From positions 5,664,501 to 5,728,500 of the forward strand of contig NC_132976.1 in assembly GCF_047496725.1 (NCBI RefSeq): 64,000 bases of DNA. The letters run 5' to 3'. Each line of letters opens with the position of its first letter. Position 1 is the stretch's first letter. This stretch comes from Anoplolepis gracilipes (Eukaryota; Arthropoda; Insecta; Hymenoptera; Formicidae). Made by a program: the position numbers and the translations under genes. This document shows positions 49,139-62,550 of this stretch, piece by piece. The notes under the pieces are model-generated. The model was not told the origin of the DNA and searched no databases. It saw nothing but the letters and a program-made list of their open reading frames with translations.

Positions 49139-52100
49139 AAATAATAATTATTTCAATTTTTGATTATCGTGTATTTTATACGATTTTATATTTTTATATT
49201 TTAATCTCAGTTTTATAGGAATAGATGTGCCATTTTACGAAACCAGAATAAGTTACATAACTATCGAATATAAATTTGATATGCACCGTTAGCATGAAAA
49301 TGCTTGGAAAAGTCGTAAAACGATGTATCTAACATTGTGGAGGAAATACGAGGGTTAGCTTTTTAGAAAATATACAAGCGCGATAGCTGCAGTATACTGT
49401 TACTAGCACACGGGTGCAAAGTCAATTTTGTCGGTAAAAGGGTGATGATAGCTACATGATACTCGATATTACGTTAACACGGATCTTACAAATTTTATCA
49501 AAATGACAAGCATCTGTGACGAAGCTTTTTAGAAAATAAGAAAAGTCTTTTATATAGATGCATATATCTCTTTGCATAATTCTTAATTGAAATGTCTTAG
49601 ACATTTTGGTATGTGGCTAAGATAACTACACACAGAAGCGGATATTGAGTAAAACAGAAATCGGGAAGATTGTAACAGTATGCGTTAACACAATTAAATT
49701 CTGCATTTGACGCGCAGCAAGTTTGTTGTAAAGCGGTGTGTGCTTGGCAATGATAGTTATTGTTTCTAGAACGCAAGCTACATATAACTTTATTTCCTTG
49801 GCAAATGTGCTATGAAAGTAAATTTATACAACACTTACAGTACAATATATTGTTATATATTTTTCTATCGAATCATGATTATGATTATTATAAGCAAAAT
49901 CTGTTTGTTACATAGAATTATGGAAAAAATAAAATCTGCAACCCGCTTATAATACACAATTAGCTGAACGAAGATTCTTACATGCACACAATATGAGATT
50001 TTTATAATATAATCGCGTTATTACATCCATTGATAATAACTAGCAGTTTTTTTTTTTAATTTACATAATAAAAAAGGTTTTACGGCATTTGTATTTTTAT
50101 ATATATATTATTTATAGTAGGCTATTAATAATTATTTACACTTTGAAGAAAATTATTTGTTATATAAACAAAGCGCGAAGAGCAAAATTCAAGATAGTTT
50201 TCGATTTAGGTTATTTAAATGCAAATTATAATTACGTTATCAGAGAAAAGATACTAAGGTTTAATAATCAAGTAAAGTCATGGAAAATTGAATAATTTCG
50301 CGATATTACTTTTGATAATTTCTCTAATAATAGAAGAAGATGCATGATTTATGAAATTAGGATCGTTTACAAGAGAAACACACACACATATACGTGCAAC
50401 AGTTAAACTAACTCATATAAATTCGCTGTGAGTTCACGTAAGCTGCTTACTCATCCGCGTGTGCACGGCTTAACACGCGAGCACCAAGCTTATTGTTGCA
50501 GCCGACAACCTGTCATATAGTAACCTTTCTCATGATCGCTAATATTCAATTAGAAGCAGCAGTTATATATACATATATGCTTTTTCATATGACTATTCTT
50601 GTCAATATATTATAACGTTTGCAAATAATTTTGCTTCCCAATATTACGTTCGTTGGATGAACCATACTAATTACTACATGTATTTTTAATTAGGAATGAT
50701 AATAATACGCAATTTTCCTGAGAAATAAACTATTTCGGAATCGATGAGATCATGTAATTTTGCGACAATACATGAAGAAAATACTACGTTTTAGGCTATT
50801 CATTATTTTCCTGTATTACTAAGAATCATCTGATTCCGTGACAGAAATCCATTTGTTCTCCGCTTGTATGAAAGTTACGTTTATGGACGAAATGTTCTCT
50901 CAATCTTGCCATCGCATCGATTTTTGGATGAATTAATATTTAGGGCACGAAAGAATTCTACAGAGAGAAGGAAAAAGCGAAAAGCAAAACTTATATTGCT
51001 GATTCGTCCTTCGGCTTTAGAAAAATGAATTTTGAAAATCGCTGAAAGATCTGTCGCGGTCGCTATAATTCGATGTTACGTCACATAAAATGCTATTGAT
51101 CCCAACGCGACAAATAGATTTCTATTTGATAAATCGACCGCATCCATCATAAATTTTCAACAGTTGAAGCTAAGTGACATTCGTCGGCTTTGCATTTGTC
51201 AAGCTTCGCGATCGCGTTAGTTGGTTTACAATTTGTTCAATGTGTGCATAGACGTTAGCGATTCTCATTGAGATCTTTCTCTTTGATCTACACATAATAC
51301 TACTACGCAATATTTCGTGTCATATATTTAATAAAAAGAAAAGAAATAATAATAATAAAGAAATAAGAGGCAAAGCAAATCTCGTTGACGAAACAATTAA
51401 AGTTTTATAGAAAATGATTAATGCGCATGGATATGAAATCCACATCAAGCTACAACTTTTGTACAACTGATAAGATAAAACGCTTGAAATGCAAAAAGAT
51501 CTTTGCATACATCAGCGAAAGTAACGTAGGACGAGAAGGAAACCGTCCCAATTTTCTTCAGAGATCCTCGAAAATTCTACAAATACCTTTCTGTGCTGCG
51601 TTCGCACTCTTGTCTCTTGTTCGATTTGATATTATCATAGAAATTTCTCGGCCTACTTGACGTTATAAAAAATGTTAAAGAATGTGAGAGCAAATAGCGC
51701 CGGAGGAATAGTCAGCGAAAATTCAAGGTCGAATTTTCTTTTGTCCTATATTTTAAATTTGTGAGCTTTTTTTATTACTTGAAGCAAAAGAACGATTCGC
51801 AGAGCGATTTCGATACATCAGCGGTGGAAAAGAAGTTATCGCTATAACGCGAGTTAAGAATTGATGAAAAATGTAAACAAATCGACGAACTACACGTAGA
51901 AAGTTTTTGAAATCGACAAATCTTTTCTCAAGATGAAATACTCAAGTTTCCTTTGAGTGCAATTTTCGAAGACAGCAAGTTACGAGACCAGCGTAGATGG
52001 TATGGCCTTTCCTTAGCAACTATGACGTCAATCAAATATCTTAAAGTACGAAACAAAGCTCTGCGGATCAGATAGCAATATTATATCGCCTTATCGATTA

Positions 52101-55100
52101 ATTAAGATATTTTGAAATTAAGACTATTTTAAAACTTGGAAATTATCGTTCGCTTCAAATCGCTTTCGTATGTTGTGTAGAAATTACTAAAAACAAACTC
52201 GTTTGCAATTTGGCCGAGAATTTCGTATTGTATTCTGCCACCGCAAGTGTGACGCGTGTCGGACAATATGCAACTTTGTCTTGCAAAAATTGCAAAAGCC
52301 GGAAGAAAGTTCTTCGCATGTTTCACCTGCGGAATTAATAAATAATTTCCCAGATAGTAACGCGCCACAATCGCACACGAATGTTTTCGCTTATTAATTT
52401 CACTTCCGACAAGGATGATAATTCATGTAGCGTTTTAGATAATTTCTTATCTTAAGTTATAAATAAAAATCAAACCAACGATTAATGAGCAAAGTTGGCT
52501 ATTAGCAAAGTGATAATCAACCTAGTAATGCTATACGTATGCTAATGAGTTGCAAACTATTTAATGTACCTGATATGTAAATGTAAGTATTATAACGAAA
52601 TCATTTAAATGTATAAATACAAGTAATCCAAAAGAATATCACAGGGAATGTCACAGGGAAAGTTAATATTAATACTGAAAAAAATATTCATATTTCATGG
52701 TTATATAATATAATTTTAAATTGTGTGAACACAATCGTATGAATTGAGTGACATTTAGAACAATGATAATTAGTAAGAACTGATTATAATGGATTTATAT
52801 CTTGATATTTATATTAATCGGAATATATATAAAAGTTTTAATAAATATAGCTCGCTCAACGCAAATCACACTAACCGCAGAATAATGTCGAGTTATTAAT
52901 GTCGGCGTGAAGCACATTCTTCACAAAACTCGGATATCTCACGCATAAAATATAGTGTATATGTACATGTGATGTCGTCGCGAAATTGCTCTATGATTAT
53001 ATGTTTCCCCAGTAAACTCTCGTCGTTAAAATTCGCAAAGTGAGTTGTCAATTTTGAGAGATAACGAGCAGTTATAGGATTTCCGATTTAATAATAGATA
53101 TATACGCCGCGTAATTGTAACCGCTCTTAAATATTTGAGTACTAATCTCTCTCGGAAAGTTGTCGCAGAGCTGCGACGCGCGGCAATTCTGTTATAATTT
53201 CTGCGGCTACAGGCCGTCACCGCCGCGCCGTCTCGAAATTCAAATCGGGTTTTGCAGGCGCACCACTGGTAATTAGAAAGTTCATTACCCTGACAACAGA
53301 TTGACAACGGCGGAAACCCGTATCTCCTGCTGTCGCAGCTCGGCGATCCACCCGAGGTCTCCTGGCTTTACCGCTTTAGACTTGCATCTATCTGCATTCA
53401 TATCATCGGCAGGTATCCGCTATTGATGGCAAATCCCACACGCATCGCCCACTAGAAAACCGTCCGTCCTACGTCCTGCGTCAGAAACTCACTCGCGGAT
53501 AACAATATCAATTGTTAACTAAAATACAAAACCTTTTCTCTACACATATACAATATAAGCAAGACAGCTATAACTGTAAATTTATTTCGTATGCGTGGAT
53601 CGAACGTTGAAAGTCTTTGTTGTAGTAAACGTTGACCTTTACTCCTTAGTTTCATTAATTTTTATTAAATATCAAAAGTATCTGAATAGTCTTAAAACAT
53701 AATTATCATGTTTTAGGTAGAAAGAAAGGCCGTCTGATTTGATTATAAGATTTCGCAGAGAGGCGTCAAAATCACACAGTATATTTTAAGCACAGACCAC
53801 GTCTGTAATATCATATTATCGGTTAACACAATTTTCGTATCTTCGTCACATAAGATACTACGAGCTATATTAGTTTCATCAATTAATGAAACTAATCTAG
53901 CTAGGCTAAAATCCTCTTTCCCGAATTATCAATTCACGCGTATGTATTTCGGTATTCGACATTGCAATATGAAAAAATGTTAATATAAGAAATTCCACAT
54001 TGAAAATTAAGATTAAAATTAACACATTGAACAAAAAAAGATCGATGCTAAATTTGAGAGAAAAATTTAATCCTCAAATATTTCTCCATATATCTTGCAC
54101 TTTAGTTTACAGTGCATTATAATTCCTTGCATAAGTTATCTTGTTATAGTAGTTAATCGCATATCACATTTCCTGCTACAGAAGCTTATTCTGTGAAATG
54201 TTTACAAACTGCGACATGCGACAAGCAGCGACTGGCACAATGTCGTTCTGAGTGATTTCATTATTTTGTTGCGCCACGGAAGTTATTGCGGCAGGCATTG
54301 CGATTCACTAATGCGCGTCGAACATCATCCATCAGATTTATTTTGTCGTCTCGGATACACGTCACCGTTTCATCAGAGTTTCTGCCGGAAAAATTGGTGC
54401 CGATCCTGGGGGAAAAAAATAATTGGAAAATATCGTGGTATAAACTCGACGGACGATGTCACGGTCTAGTCTCATCTATTATTTTATTCATTCATCCATA
54501 CATATTATCGAAACTTCGATACACGTATATATATATAATTCATATCGACTAATATACAGGAAAAAATATGACACGAACGAATACGCGGGGACAGGAAAAG
54601 AAAGATATTTACTTTCTATTTTTTCGTTTCTCTTGTGCAAAAGGTGTCGCGTGAAATGTCGTTACTAAGGATGGGAATGCAATGCCGTACAATCCGAGCA
54701 TCGAGAATAAGATGAAATTAACTCTTTTATTGTTTAAACACGCATAACTCATAAAATAAAAATGATACTCCATCTCTCAATTTTACTCGATACTCGATCT
54801 CTAGATATAAATAAAAAAATTTTTATACAGCTAATTTTACCAAATAAGAAAACTGTTTTCATGAATAAGTAAAAACTAAGAGGGTATGTAATATACTTAT
54901 TACACATGGTTTAAAGTACCGCGTAATGCTTAAATATAATAGTAGCGTGGTTTGTTGCCACGTGGACTGAAAGTGTTAATTATCCGGCCACGATACCATT
55001 CTTGGTTACGAAACACGAATTTTAATCTCAATTATCTACTTTACGCAATACACACGACTAAATTTATATTTCATAATAATTCCATTATCTTGATAATAAT

Positions 55101-55185
55101 AATCCTAATTAGAAGCCGATATATCTTTTGAACGTAAATGTTGCGAATTGTGCAACAACAGAATTAGCCAATAAAAGAAGATATG

Positions 55186-55190
<5 letters not shown>

Positions 55191-55238
<48 letters not shown>
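55191..55238. repeat. (TA)n microsatellite
   Basis: Pure TA run of about 24 units about 360 bases upstream of the NCKX exon at 55598. Confidence 0.95.
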
Positions 55239-55241
<3 letters not shown>

Positions 55242-55597
55242 CAATAGTAGAATAAAACGATTTTTGTTACATATTATTTATATGTTATATTTATATATAT
55301 TTCTTTTCAGTCAGAAACGGTGAAGCAATAGATGTAAGACATGTTATCTTACGAATTTCCCTCATAGAGAAAAAATTGATCGCAGCTGTTGCATGAATAA
55401 TTCTTTGAAAAAAAAAACGAAAAATTTCGTCGTCTCTAATTACCACCGAATACAACCCATTGTTACCGCTCTATTTTTTTCAAACCAACCCCTAATCACC
55501 TACAGAATAAAGTCACATAGTAAACGCGCAATTAACAGCATCGACAATCGTGGAAGCCTTTCATTAAGCGCCGAATGGCATTGTGTGTGTGTTTCAG

Positions 55598-55877
55598 CAG
55601 CATCCGAACGCGACCAACAGTAGCGAGACGAGCGTGGGTGGCGTGTCGGGTGCGTGCGGAAGTAGCGGCATACCGGCGCCCGGGGAGGCCGGATGCAGCA
55701 GCAGGGGCGGCAGCAGCAGCGGCGCCGGCGGCGGCGGTGGCGGCGGCACCGGGGCCGGACAGGGCTGCGAGCAGGCCCGAGGGGGCCCGTCCTCTCACTC
55801 GACACGCGACAGCCATGCCAAGTTCCGGCACGGCCTGCTGCAGCTTATGATCCACACGATCGATCCGCTCCACGACG
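55598..55877 (+). CDS. Nckx30C: NCKX coding exon 3 (Gly/Ser-rich cytosolic loop)
   Basis: 280 nt: 93 codons plus one base, between acceptor GTGTGTTTCAG and donor GACG/GTCAGT (GT at 55878-55879), leaving phase 1. It starts QHPNATNSSETS, passes a Gly/Ser/Ala-rich stretch (about residues 20-60 of the exon, including seven Gly in a row), then FRHGLLQLMIHTIDPLHD. The last part aligns with the loop motif LMLHSLDPL of human NCKX2 (from memory), which ties this exon to the exchanger and fixes the reading frame. The acceptor is a tandem CAGCAG, so a single Gln can be included or left out. GC-rich codons contrast with the AT-rich flanks. The next exon was not found and should lie beyond 64000. Confidence 0.9.
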
Positions 55878-57015
55878 GTCAGTCCCGCGCCGGTATACCA
55901 ACTCCACACTCTATCACTCTCGCTTGCAGCTTATGGCTTTTCTGTTTAGCACGTTTAAATTTGTGTGTTGCTTGTTCTCTCTGTCTCTCTATCTACGCGG
56001 TTCGCGTCTCGCGTCAATCAAATAATAATACCCGAATAATTGCATCCGTTTCTGTGATCATTTTTTACTTTTTTTTTTTTTTTCGAAATGATTTACTGGC
56101 TGGTATGCCAAGCTTCTCGGAAAAAAAAAAAAAACATCAAAATTTTATTGTAATCTTTTGTAAAAGTCTACTCTGCTCTCGATAACATTTTCACAAGAAA
56201 TATTTAATGCACTTATCACGAGCTTCGATATCTCACGCGTCAAGAAATGTGAACCTGTTAAGTCGTAGAAAGTATGCGTATATATTTTCTTTTTTTTTTT
56301 TTATTTTTAGTAATAATGTTGCACATGTAAAATATGTTTATTCAAAGCAATGAAATATCGAAGCTGATTTTTTTCTTGCAACACAAAGAATAAATGAATG
56401 AAAACGTAAAATGTAAATATAGACTAATCTTTCATAGCTCTCTCTTTCTCTTTCATATAAAAAAAAAATCAGACAAGATTGAAATAGTCATGACGTGAAC
56501 ACGCGGAAAGTTTAGCGGTGATAACAAAGTTTCCACGGAATTTCAAACCAACATTAATAAATGCTCGATCAGTTCCAATTAAGAAGAACGACGCGAAATG
56601 CAATTCAATGAGATTTTTTTCTAGCAACACAATTCTATTGCGACTTAACAAACTTCTCTTTATTATTACTTTTTACAATTAATTTTTGCTTAAATAACAG
56701 TCAAAAACATAATTGTGATGCTGTCTGATAGCTCTTTTATTCACTGTATGTATGTTTTTAGTTCATAGAGGTGATAGATAAGGCTTTTATAATAGTAGTG
56801 CCGTAGGCATGTTGAATCGGCGAGTTTTCGGAAGCTCGTTTCGACGACACTTCCTTTAGACAAGTCGCGAAATTTCCGACAGCTCGACGGATAAAGTGTT
56901 TTTAAATGTGGAACTATGTGCGACCGTTTAATAAAAATCCTGCAACTGTACGTAGACAGACAGACGGACTAATAAATGTGTGCATGTATGCTGTGTATAT
57001 GTATATGTATGTATA

Positions 57016-57036
57016 TGTGTGTGTGTGTGTGTGTGT
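57016..57036. repeat. (TG)n microsatellite
   Basis: TG run of about 10 units flanked by GTATATGTATG variants. Confidence 0.9.
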
Positions 57037-57505
57037 ATATATACTTAAGTCTTTAATCTCTTCGGAAATTCTACCGCTTGAGATAAAATTTTATTCTCGT
57101 AATTTAAATGCCGTAATTAAATTTCACACAGTAAGAGACCTCGCGGCTAAACTTGACTAATAAATTCACAATTTCTTAGTGATAAGCAAGCAATAATTTC
57201 TCAAAGTTTAAAAAAATATATCTATATAATTCTGATGTGGAAAGATTTTAAATTTACATTTTTAGACATTGTAATTTATATTATCGGTAGAAAAGAATTT
57301 TTCAAACGAATTGTCGTGTATTTCAATAATTCTAATATTTGTAATTTTCATACAATTTTTATATTTATATTAATTTTTGTATTAAACAGAAATAATAGAT
57401 CTCTCTCCTCTATATAATTTAAAGAAAATTATTCAATTATTTAATCATATAAGTAATGAGCTTGACATTAAAAAGAAATCATGCGAAAACAGATTAAATG
57501 GGAAG

Positions 57506-57634
<129 letters not shown>

Positions 57635-60600
57635 CTACACATTCGTTTTTTCAGCAGATGTAAAACACTAAGAACATCGTTTATTTGTCGTAATGGAAAT
57701 CTGGAAATGTGCGTGAAATAAGGACGGTGTACACATTTTCGGAAAATGCATGTTGAGACTTGACGACCAAAGTTTCATGAAAAACGTAACTGCGTGCGTC
57801 CATATTAGTCTTTTACTATTGAGTTTATTTGTTGGATTTACAGCATGCATGTTATATCGATTGCAATAGTAAAAACCATTTAATGCATGATATATGTATT
57901 TATAATGCGTAAAGAACGGTGTCTTTATATTTCTTGACTTCTTATATCTATAGAATTCTAGAGTCATAACCATAACCGGATTATATTTCGTATGAAGTTA
58001 TCTTGATAAATATGCAAAGTTTTATTGACGTTACATCTACATACATATATATGTATGCTACATAAACCCGATAAAAACGTCTGTTGCAGAAATTTTGTAT
58101 CGAACACCCTTAGAGCTTGATTGGTTTAAATTTTCACTGTGTTCGGGATGCGTCCAAAAATAGTTATCGATGACGAACGTGATCGCCGAAGAACGCGCCT
58201 CAGGTTATAGCCTGTCCGTTAATAAATAATTCGGTGGAGATTGGAAGCGTAGGAAGGCAATGCCATGTTAATACTATATATTCACCCTAAATTATTAGCG
58301 CTAATTATTTTAAATATTTAGTACGCACATTACATTACATACATCGTTAAGCTCAGTCTTTGATATTTACATTAAAACAAATGTCATTCCGTAATTGATA
58401 CTTAACGCCTCGTTTAACTCGTGTCAACGCTACGTCAGACTTCAATTTATTTTCTGTGCTGTAAACGAAGACGACCTATCACCAAATAGGCTTATGTAAC
58501 ATCTATGTATTAAAAACTTCGTTTACGTACTCGCCAAGTATATTTCCGTTCGTCTCTTGAATAAATATTTTCACATATCCAACTATTTTCGCGTCCCGCG
58601 CCATACGTCCGCGACTGAATATTTCACAGCATACGTATACGTTTGTGTATACGTTTGCCGTCACCCTTACAAATACTCATGACCATCAAAAATGTAAAGT
58701 ATTTGTTATTATATTATGCACAATTTTAATCTAACCATTTATGATCAAAAGAAATGATAAAATCTGATAAATTCTATTAAAAAACAATGAAAATTATTTT
58801 ATGATTTATTTTATGATTTTAACATGAATTTTAATCAATCACCACGTTAATGAGTTTTTCCATTAAATGCGATTGTAAATTCAATGATTCATAAGAATTG
58901 AACTAAAATAATGCAGTTAATCGATAAGAATTTCATCTGATATGTCGAAAGAGCTTGAGATGCTACTTCATTCAAGTTTATTGTTACATATACGATCGAT
59001 CATCGTAAACATTTGTCACGTCCGCATCTTACATAACATTGCAGCTAGATGTTCAAATCATTAATCGATGATTCTTTAGTCTAACAATACTCGTGTCTTC
59101 AATTATTATGTCGAATCGCGATTAAGAGCAAAATAAAATTTTGTTAAAGACATCTGATACATACGAGAAGATATATACTAGATAAAACTATATATCGACG
59201 CGGTTAGAAAAGAGGAAAAGATTAAGTGCGCACCGTGAGATAAATACGCCTCGTGAAAGCACCGTTTTGGTACGACAGTAAAAAATGAATGCAAGTCCGT
59301 GATATTTCTCTTTTGTTGGCGGACATCCCGCGTATCCGCATTTATAGATCAAAGCGCGCTTTGAGGGAACATTATTTTATTGTGATACCGCATGTCACAG
59401 TTGCCGCATACGCGTGAGCGCGTGCACGGCGGTATTAACGAAAGCGGAAAATGGAAAACGCGATAACGTTTCCATTTGCTAAACCGCTCCAGATTACCGG
59501 ATTAGTTACGACGCAACGGCCTGAATTTTCTCTCGTCCTACTGAAAAACCGCGCCGTGACGCGCGACCCTTAACTCGATTCTCCGACGTGGATTCAATGC
59601 TCATCAATCTTATTCGTTATCGGTAAATAGATAATGTATAAAACAGAGCGACGGACCATTCAGTACTCGTACAGTCGTGAGGGACGAGAAAATCTCCGTG
59701 GAAAATGTCGGTTTAAAGCCGACGTGCGATGTATCATTTAAGTTCGTTTTGCACTTTCGGTTAATGCTTTATTATTAATCCGAGCGCGCAAGAATGGAGA
59801 TGAAATTCTTTGAAAGACCCAACCTCGCTGTTGACATACACTCTCTTTGTTATGTCCGTGCCATTAACACGCCGCTCGGTTCAATAATAAGTACATTTCA
59901 CATTTTGTCTCCGTGGATAAAACGCGACGGCGATGGCGAATCGCACGAAAGGGTCTAATAGATGGTCACCCTTTTCTTCGCAGTAGCAATGTGTGACCTG
60001 ACCTATTTGTGTGACCGTCTTCAGCCTTTACATACGTACATAGAAGGCTCCGAAATCAATCCTACGAGGTTACCGGGCTCGCTCGTGGATTAAGATCTTT
60101 ATCACTCCTGTGCCGTGCACGAGCTCTCTGTACTTAATTTAACGGTTAACAAACGCCATCGCACGAATTCATTTGAGAGCCGCGGAAAGAGACGGATCTC
60201 TATCGTTTTTTTCAAAAATAAACTTGCGATTATCCGATTAGATTGATCCGATAATTCTGTGCGTTGAAAGGACCCTGGAAAAAAAAACAAATATTTGACA
60301 CTACAGCGGATTGGAGAAGTTTATTTTCCCATCGAAAATATCATTCGAAACCAAAAAAAGCGACGCGATTAAAAAGCAATTATTGATACTCATATAATTG
60401 TCACTAAAGAATTGTGCCGAGAGCTTAACATATACTGCAATAGTTTGCTATAATTATTATACAACTACAGAATCTTATACCGCGCGATTCATCTGAAAGA
60501 TACGGCAATAAATGTATTTACAATGTCGAATATTACAAAAACAAGAAGAAAGATGGATAATCGATCTATTGTGTAGAATACATAATCATAATATATCAAC

Positions 60601-61490
60601 ATATTGATGTTACATAGCGAATAATTCCGCTTTAAGCTGATAAGTCGCAGATTACGCTGTAAGTCATCCTCGATATTCCTTTCTCTTCATTCTTCTATGA
60701 CAATTGTATTTCACGTCTATTGCACGTACGTTGTCATCTTTTTTCGTTAAAAAACACGCGCGTTTAATTCTCAAGAGATTAATTGTAAATTCTATTTTTA
60801 ATTCATGTCGTCTTAAGTTATGGATGAATAAAGTTACGAAGTTTTTTACGACCGTATGTCGTCCTGGTCATTATTCGTTTAAAAAAGGTCACTAGTGGTA
60901 GTACTCTCTGGTGAATCATAAGAATTTAATACAAGAATTTTTTTTTTCTAAAATCGTCATGTTCGAGACTTTCTCTTTAATTCTACCATTATTAATTTGT
61001 GACACGTATTTATCATGAGATAAAAAAAAGAAAATGCAACATTAACGTGAAGAAATTATATCGCTCGAATTTTATCACGCGAAACAATGGTTGCGATCCG
61101 ACAGCATGTTAATTTCTTGCATCGATCTTTCTTGGACTGTCGAGAATGTCCGAAAACGAAATGAAAATCCGTACATTTACTGCTTCCCTTCTCTCTCCGT
61201 GACAGCCCTCCGTGACTGATCCTTTCGCAACATACTTTATAGGAGAAATCTCTTGCAGAGAACAAATCTTAACGTAATTAAGAGGGACAAAGAGATAATC
61301 ATAGTCCTTTCATAAATCAAAAACTTATTATCTCTTAGAAATAACAAGTTTTATGCATATATATATATATTATATTGAAAGAAAATTTTTCCTCATTGAC
61401 ATTGATAATTTTAATATTTTTTCATCGATTCATTTGGCATCTCTTCCGATCGGATGCTTTGTTCACGATGACTCGTGTCACTCGAAAACA

Positions 61491-61584
61491 CGGCACGGAA
61501 TACCTCAAGTGATGCGTGTTCGGTTTCCTAGTGACACACTCGAACGTGTACATGTCTCGTGTCGTGTCACTTAAATCCGTGCCG
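61491..61584. repeat. Nested inverted repeats
   Basis: Outer arms CGGCACGGA (61491-61499) and TCCGTGCCG (61576-61584) enclose inner arms AGTGACAC (61530-61537) and GTGTCACT (61564-61571). Both pairs are exact. GTGTCACTCG-type words also recur in direct orientation at 61475-61485. Could form a branched stem if transcribed. Confidence 0.6.
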
Positions 61585-61859
61585 CAATCTCACGATATAG
61601 GCAATCCTATATAAACTAAACTTTAGGATTGCTAGATAATGTATCGATATGTAACGTTGCATTGTACGAGACTGGAAAGACAAATTCTTTATTTCAAAGC
61701 ATATCCTAAAATACGAGAAAATTTTTTGGCGCAAAAGTGAAAAATATAATATATTCCGACAATGCACGCCAGTTTCCTAAAATTGCTCCATGTCCAGCAA
61801 AATATGAGAAAGGTTATTACAGATACACATACACACGTACACTCGATCGTCGCATATAC

Positions 61860-62550
61860 GCGCGGAAATAACTAAGCGATGTAGAATCTCGCGCGCATAC
61901 ACATTCCATACACACGCATAACGCTCTTTTCTTTCCACCTACATAAATATCTGTCGCGAATGCCTCGCGACGGAAGCACGTCATTAATCTCGATAGCGTG
62001 GGAAACGTTCAATACGGCGATTTCAAAAGCGCACGTACACGGTACCATTTCCTCTCGCGAGGAAACAGTGAATTCCTGCTTCTCCGTTACATCTTTCAAA
62101 CCCCTCTACACGCTGAAGTAGATCCGCGTGTAATCCTCGACTCCGCACTCACAGCTTTTGCGGCCGAGACTGCCGGTCGCAGCGCGACTCCACAGAGACT
62201 AGACGAGGAAAGAAAAGAATGGGGAGGAAACGGAAGCAGCGTTTTGTCAGAGATTCGCGACAACATCACTCGCTGCTCGGCTTCGAATAAATTTTGCGCG
62301 GGACGCGTTTTCGAGCGTATCGTGAGCGGTGGTGAACGGCGGTGGCGAGTGTGTATCGGGACCCTGACCTAGAAACCGTCGCGTATCGATCGTAACTAGC
62401 GAATCCGCACTTGGGGCTCGCCTTCCTTTTCCCTTCCTTTAACTCCGAGGCTTTAACGTCATCCAGACACCACTCGAGATAATACCGACGACGGCGACCA
62501 AGAACCCGCTATTTCTACAGCGCTCTCGAACCCGCTGTTTGTGCAGCGTT
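61860..62550. other. GC-rich block, possible regulatory region or alternative promoter
   Basis: About 700 bp of CpG-rich sequence lies within AT-rich intron. A 26-bp tandem duplication occurs at its end (units at about 62503 and 62529, both beginning AACCCGCT). The plus frame at 61998-62372 starts at GTG and the minus frame 62627-62439 (62 codons, with hydrophobic FLVAVVGIISSGVW) starts at ATG; neither was recognised. An internal promoter of the exchanger gene is one possibility. Confidence 0.35.

Larger units (their letters stand above)
41786..55597 (+). other. NCKX intron 2 (13.8 kb)
   Basis: Bounded by GTGAGT at 41786 and TTTCAG ending at 55597. AT-rich. It contains a T run at about 43410-43426, the mariner derivative (44520-44848), TA arrays (44868, 48306, 49085, 55191), the 1.2-kb TIR element (46056-47273) and slightly GC-richer patches at 43110-43390 and 53040-53500. 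No additional exon was recognised. Confidence 0.8.

Noticed and set aside
53869..53896. 11-bp inverted repeat ATTAGTTTCAT with 6-base loop
   Set aside because: Short palindromes of this AT-rich kind are expected by chance in 64 kb.
54266..54668. Overlapping plus-strand frames of 67-88 codons
   Set aside because: No recognisable domain, frames compete with each other, AT-rich tail.
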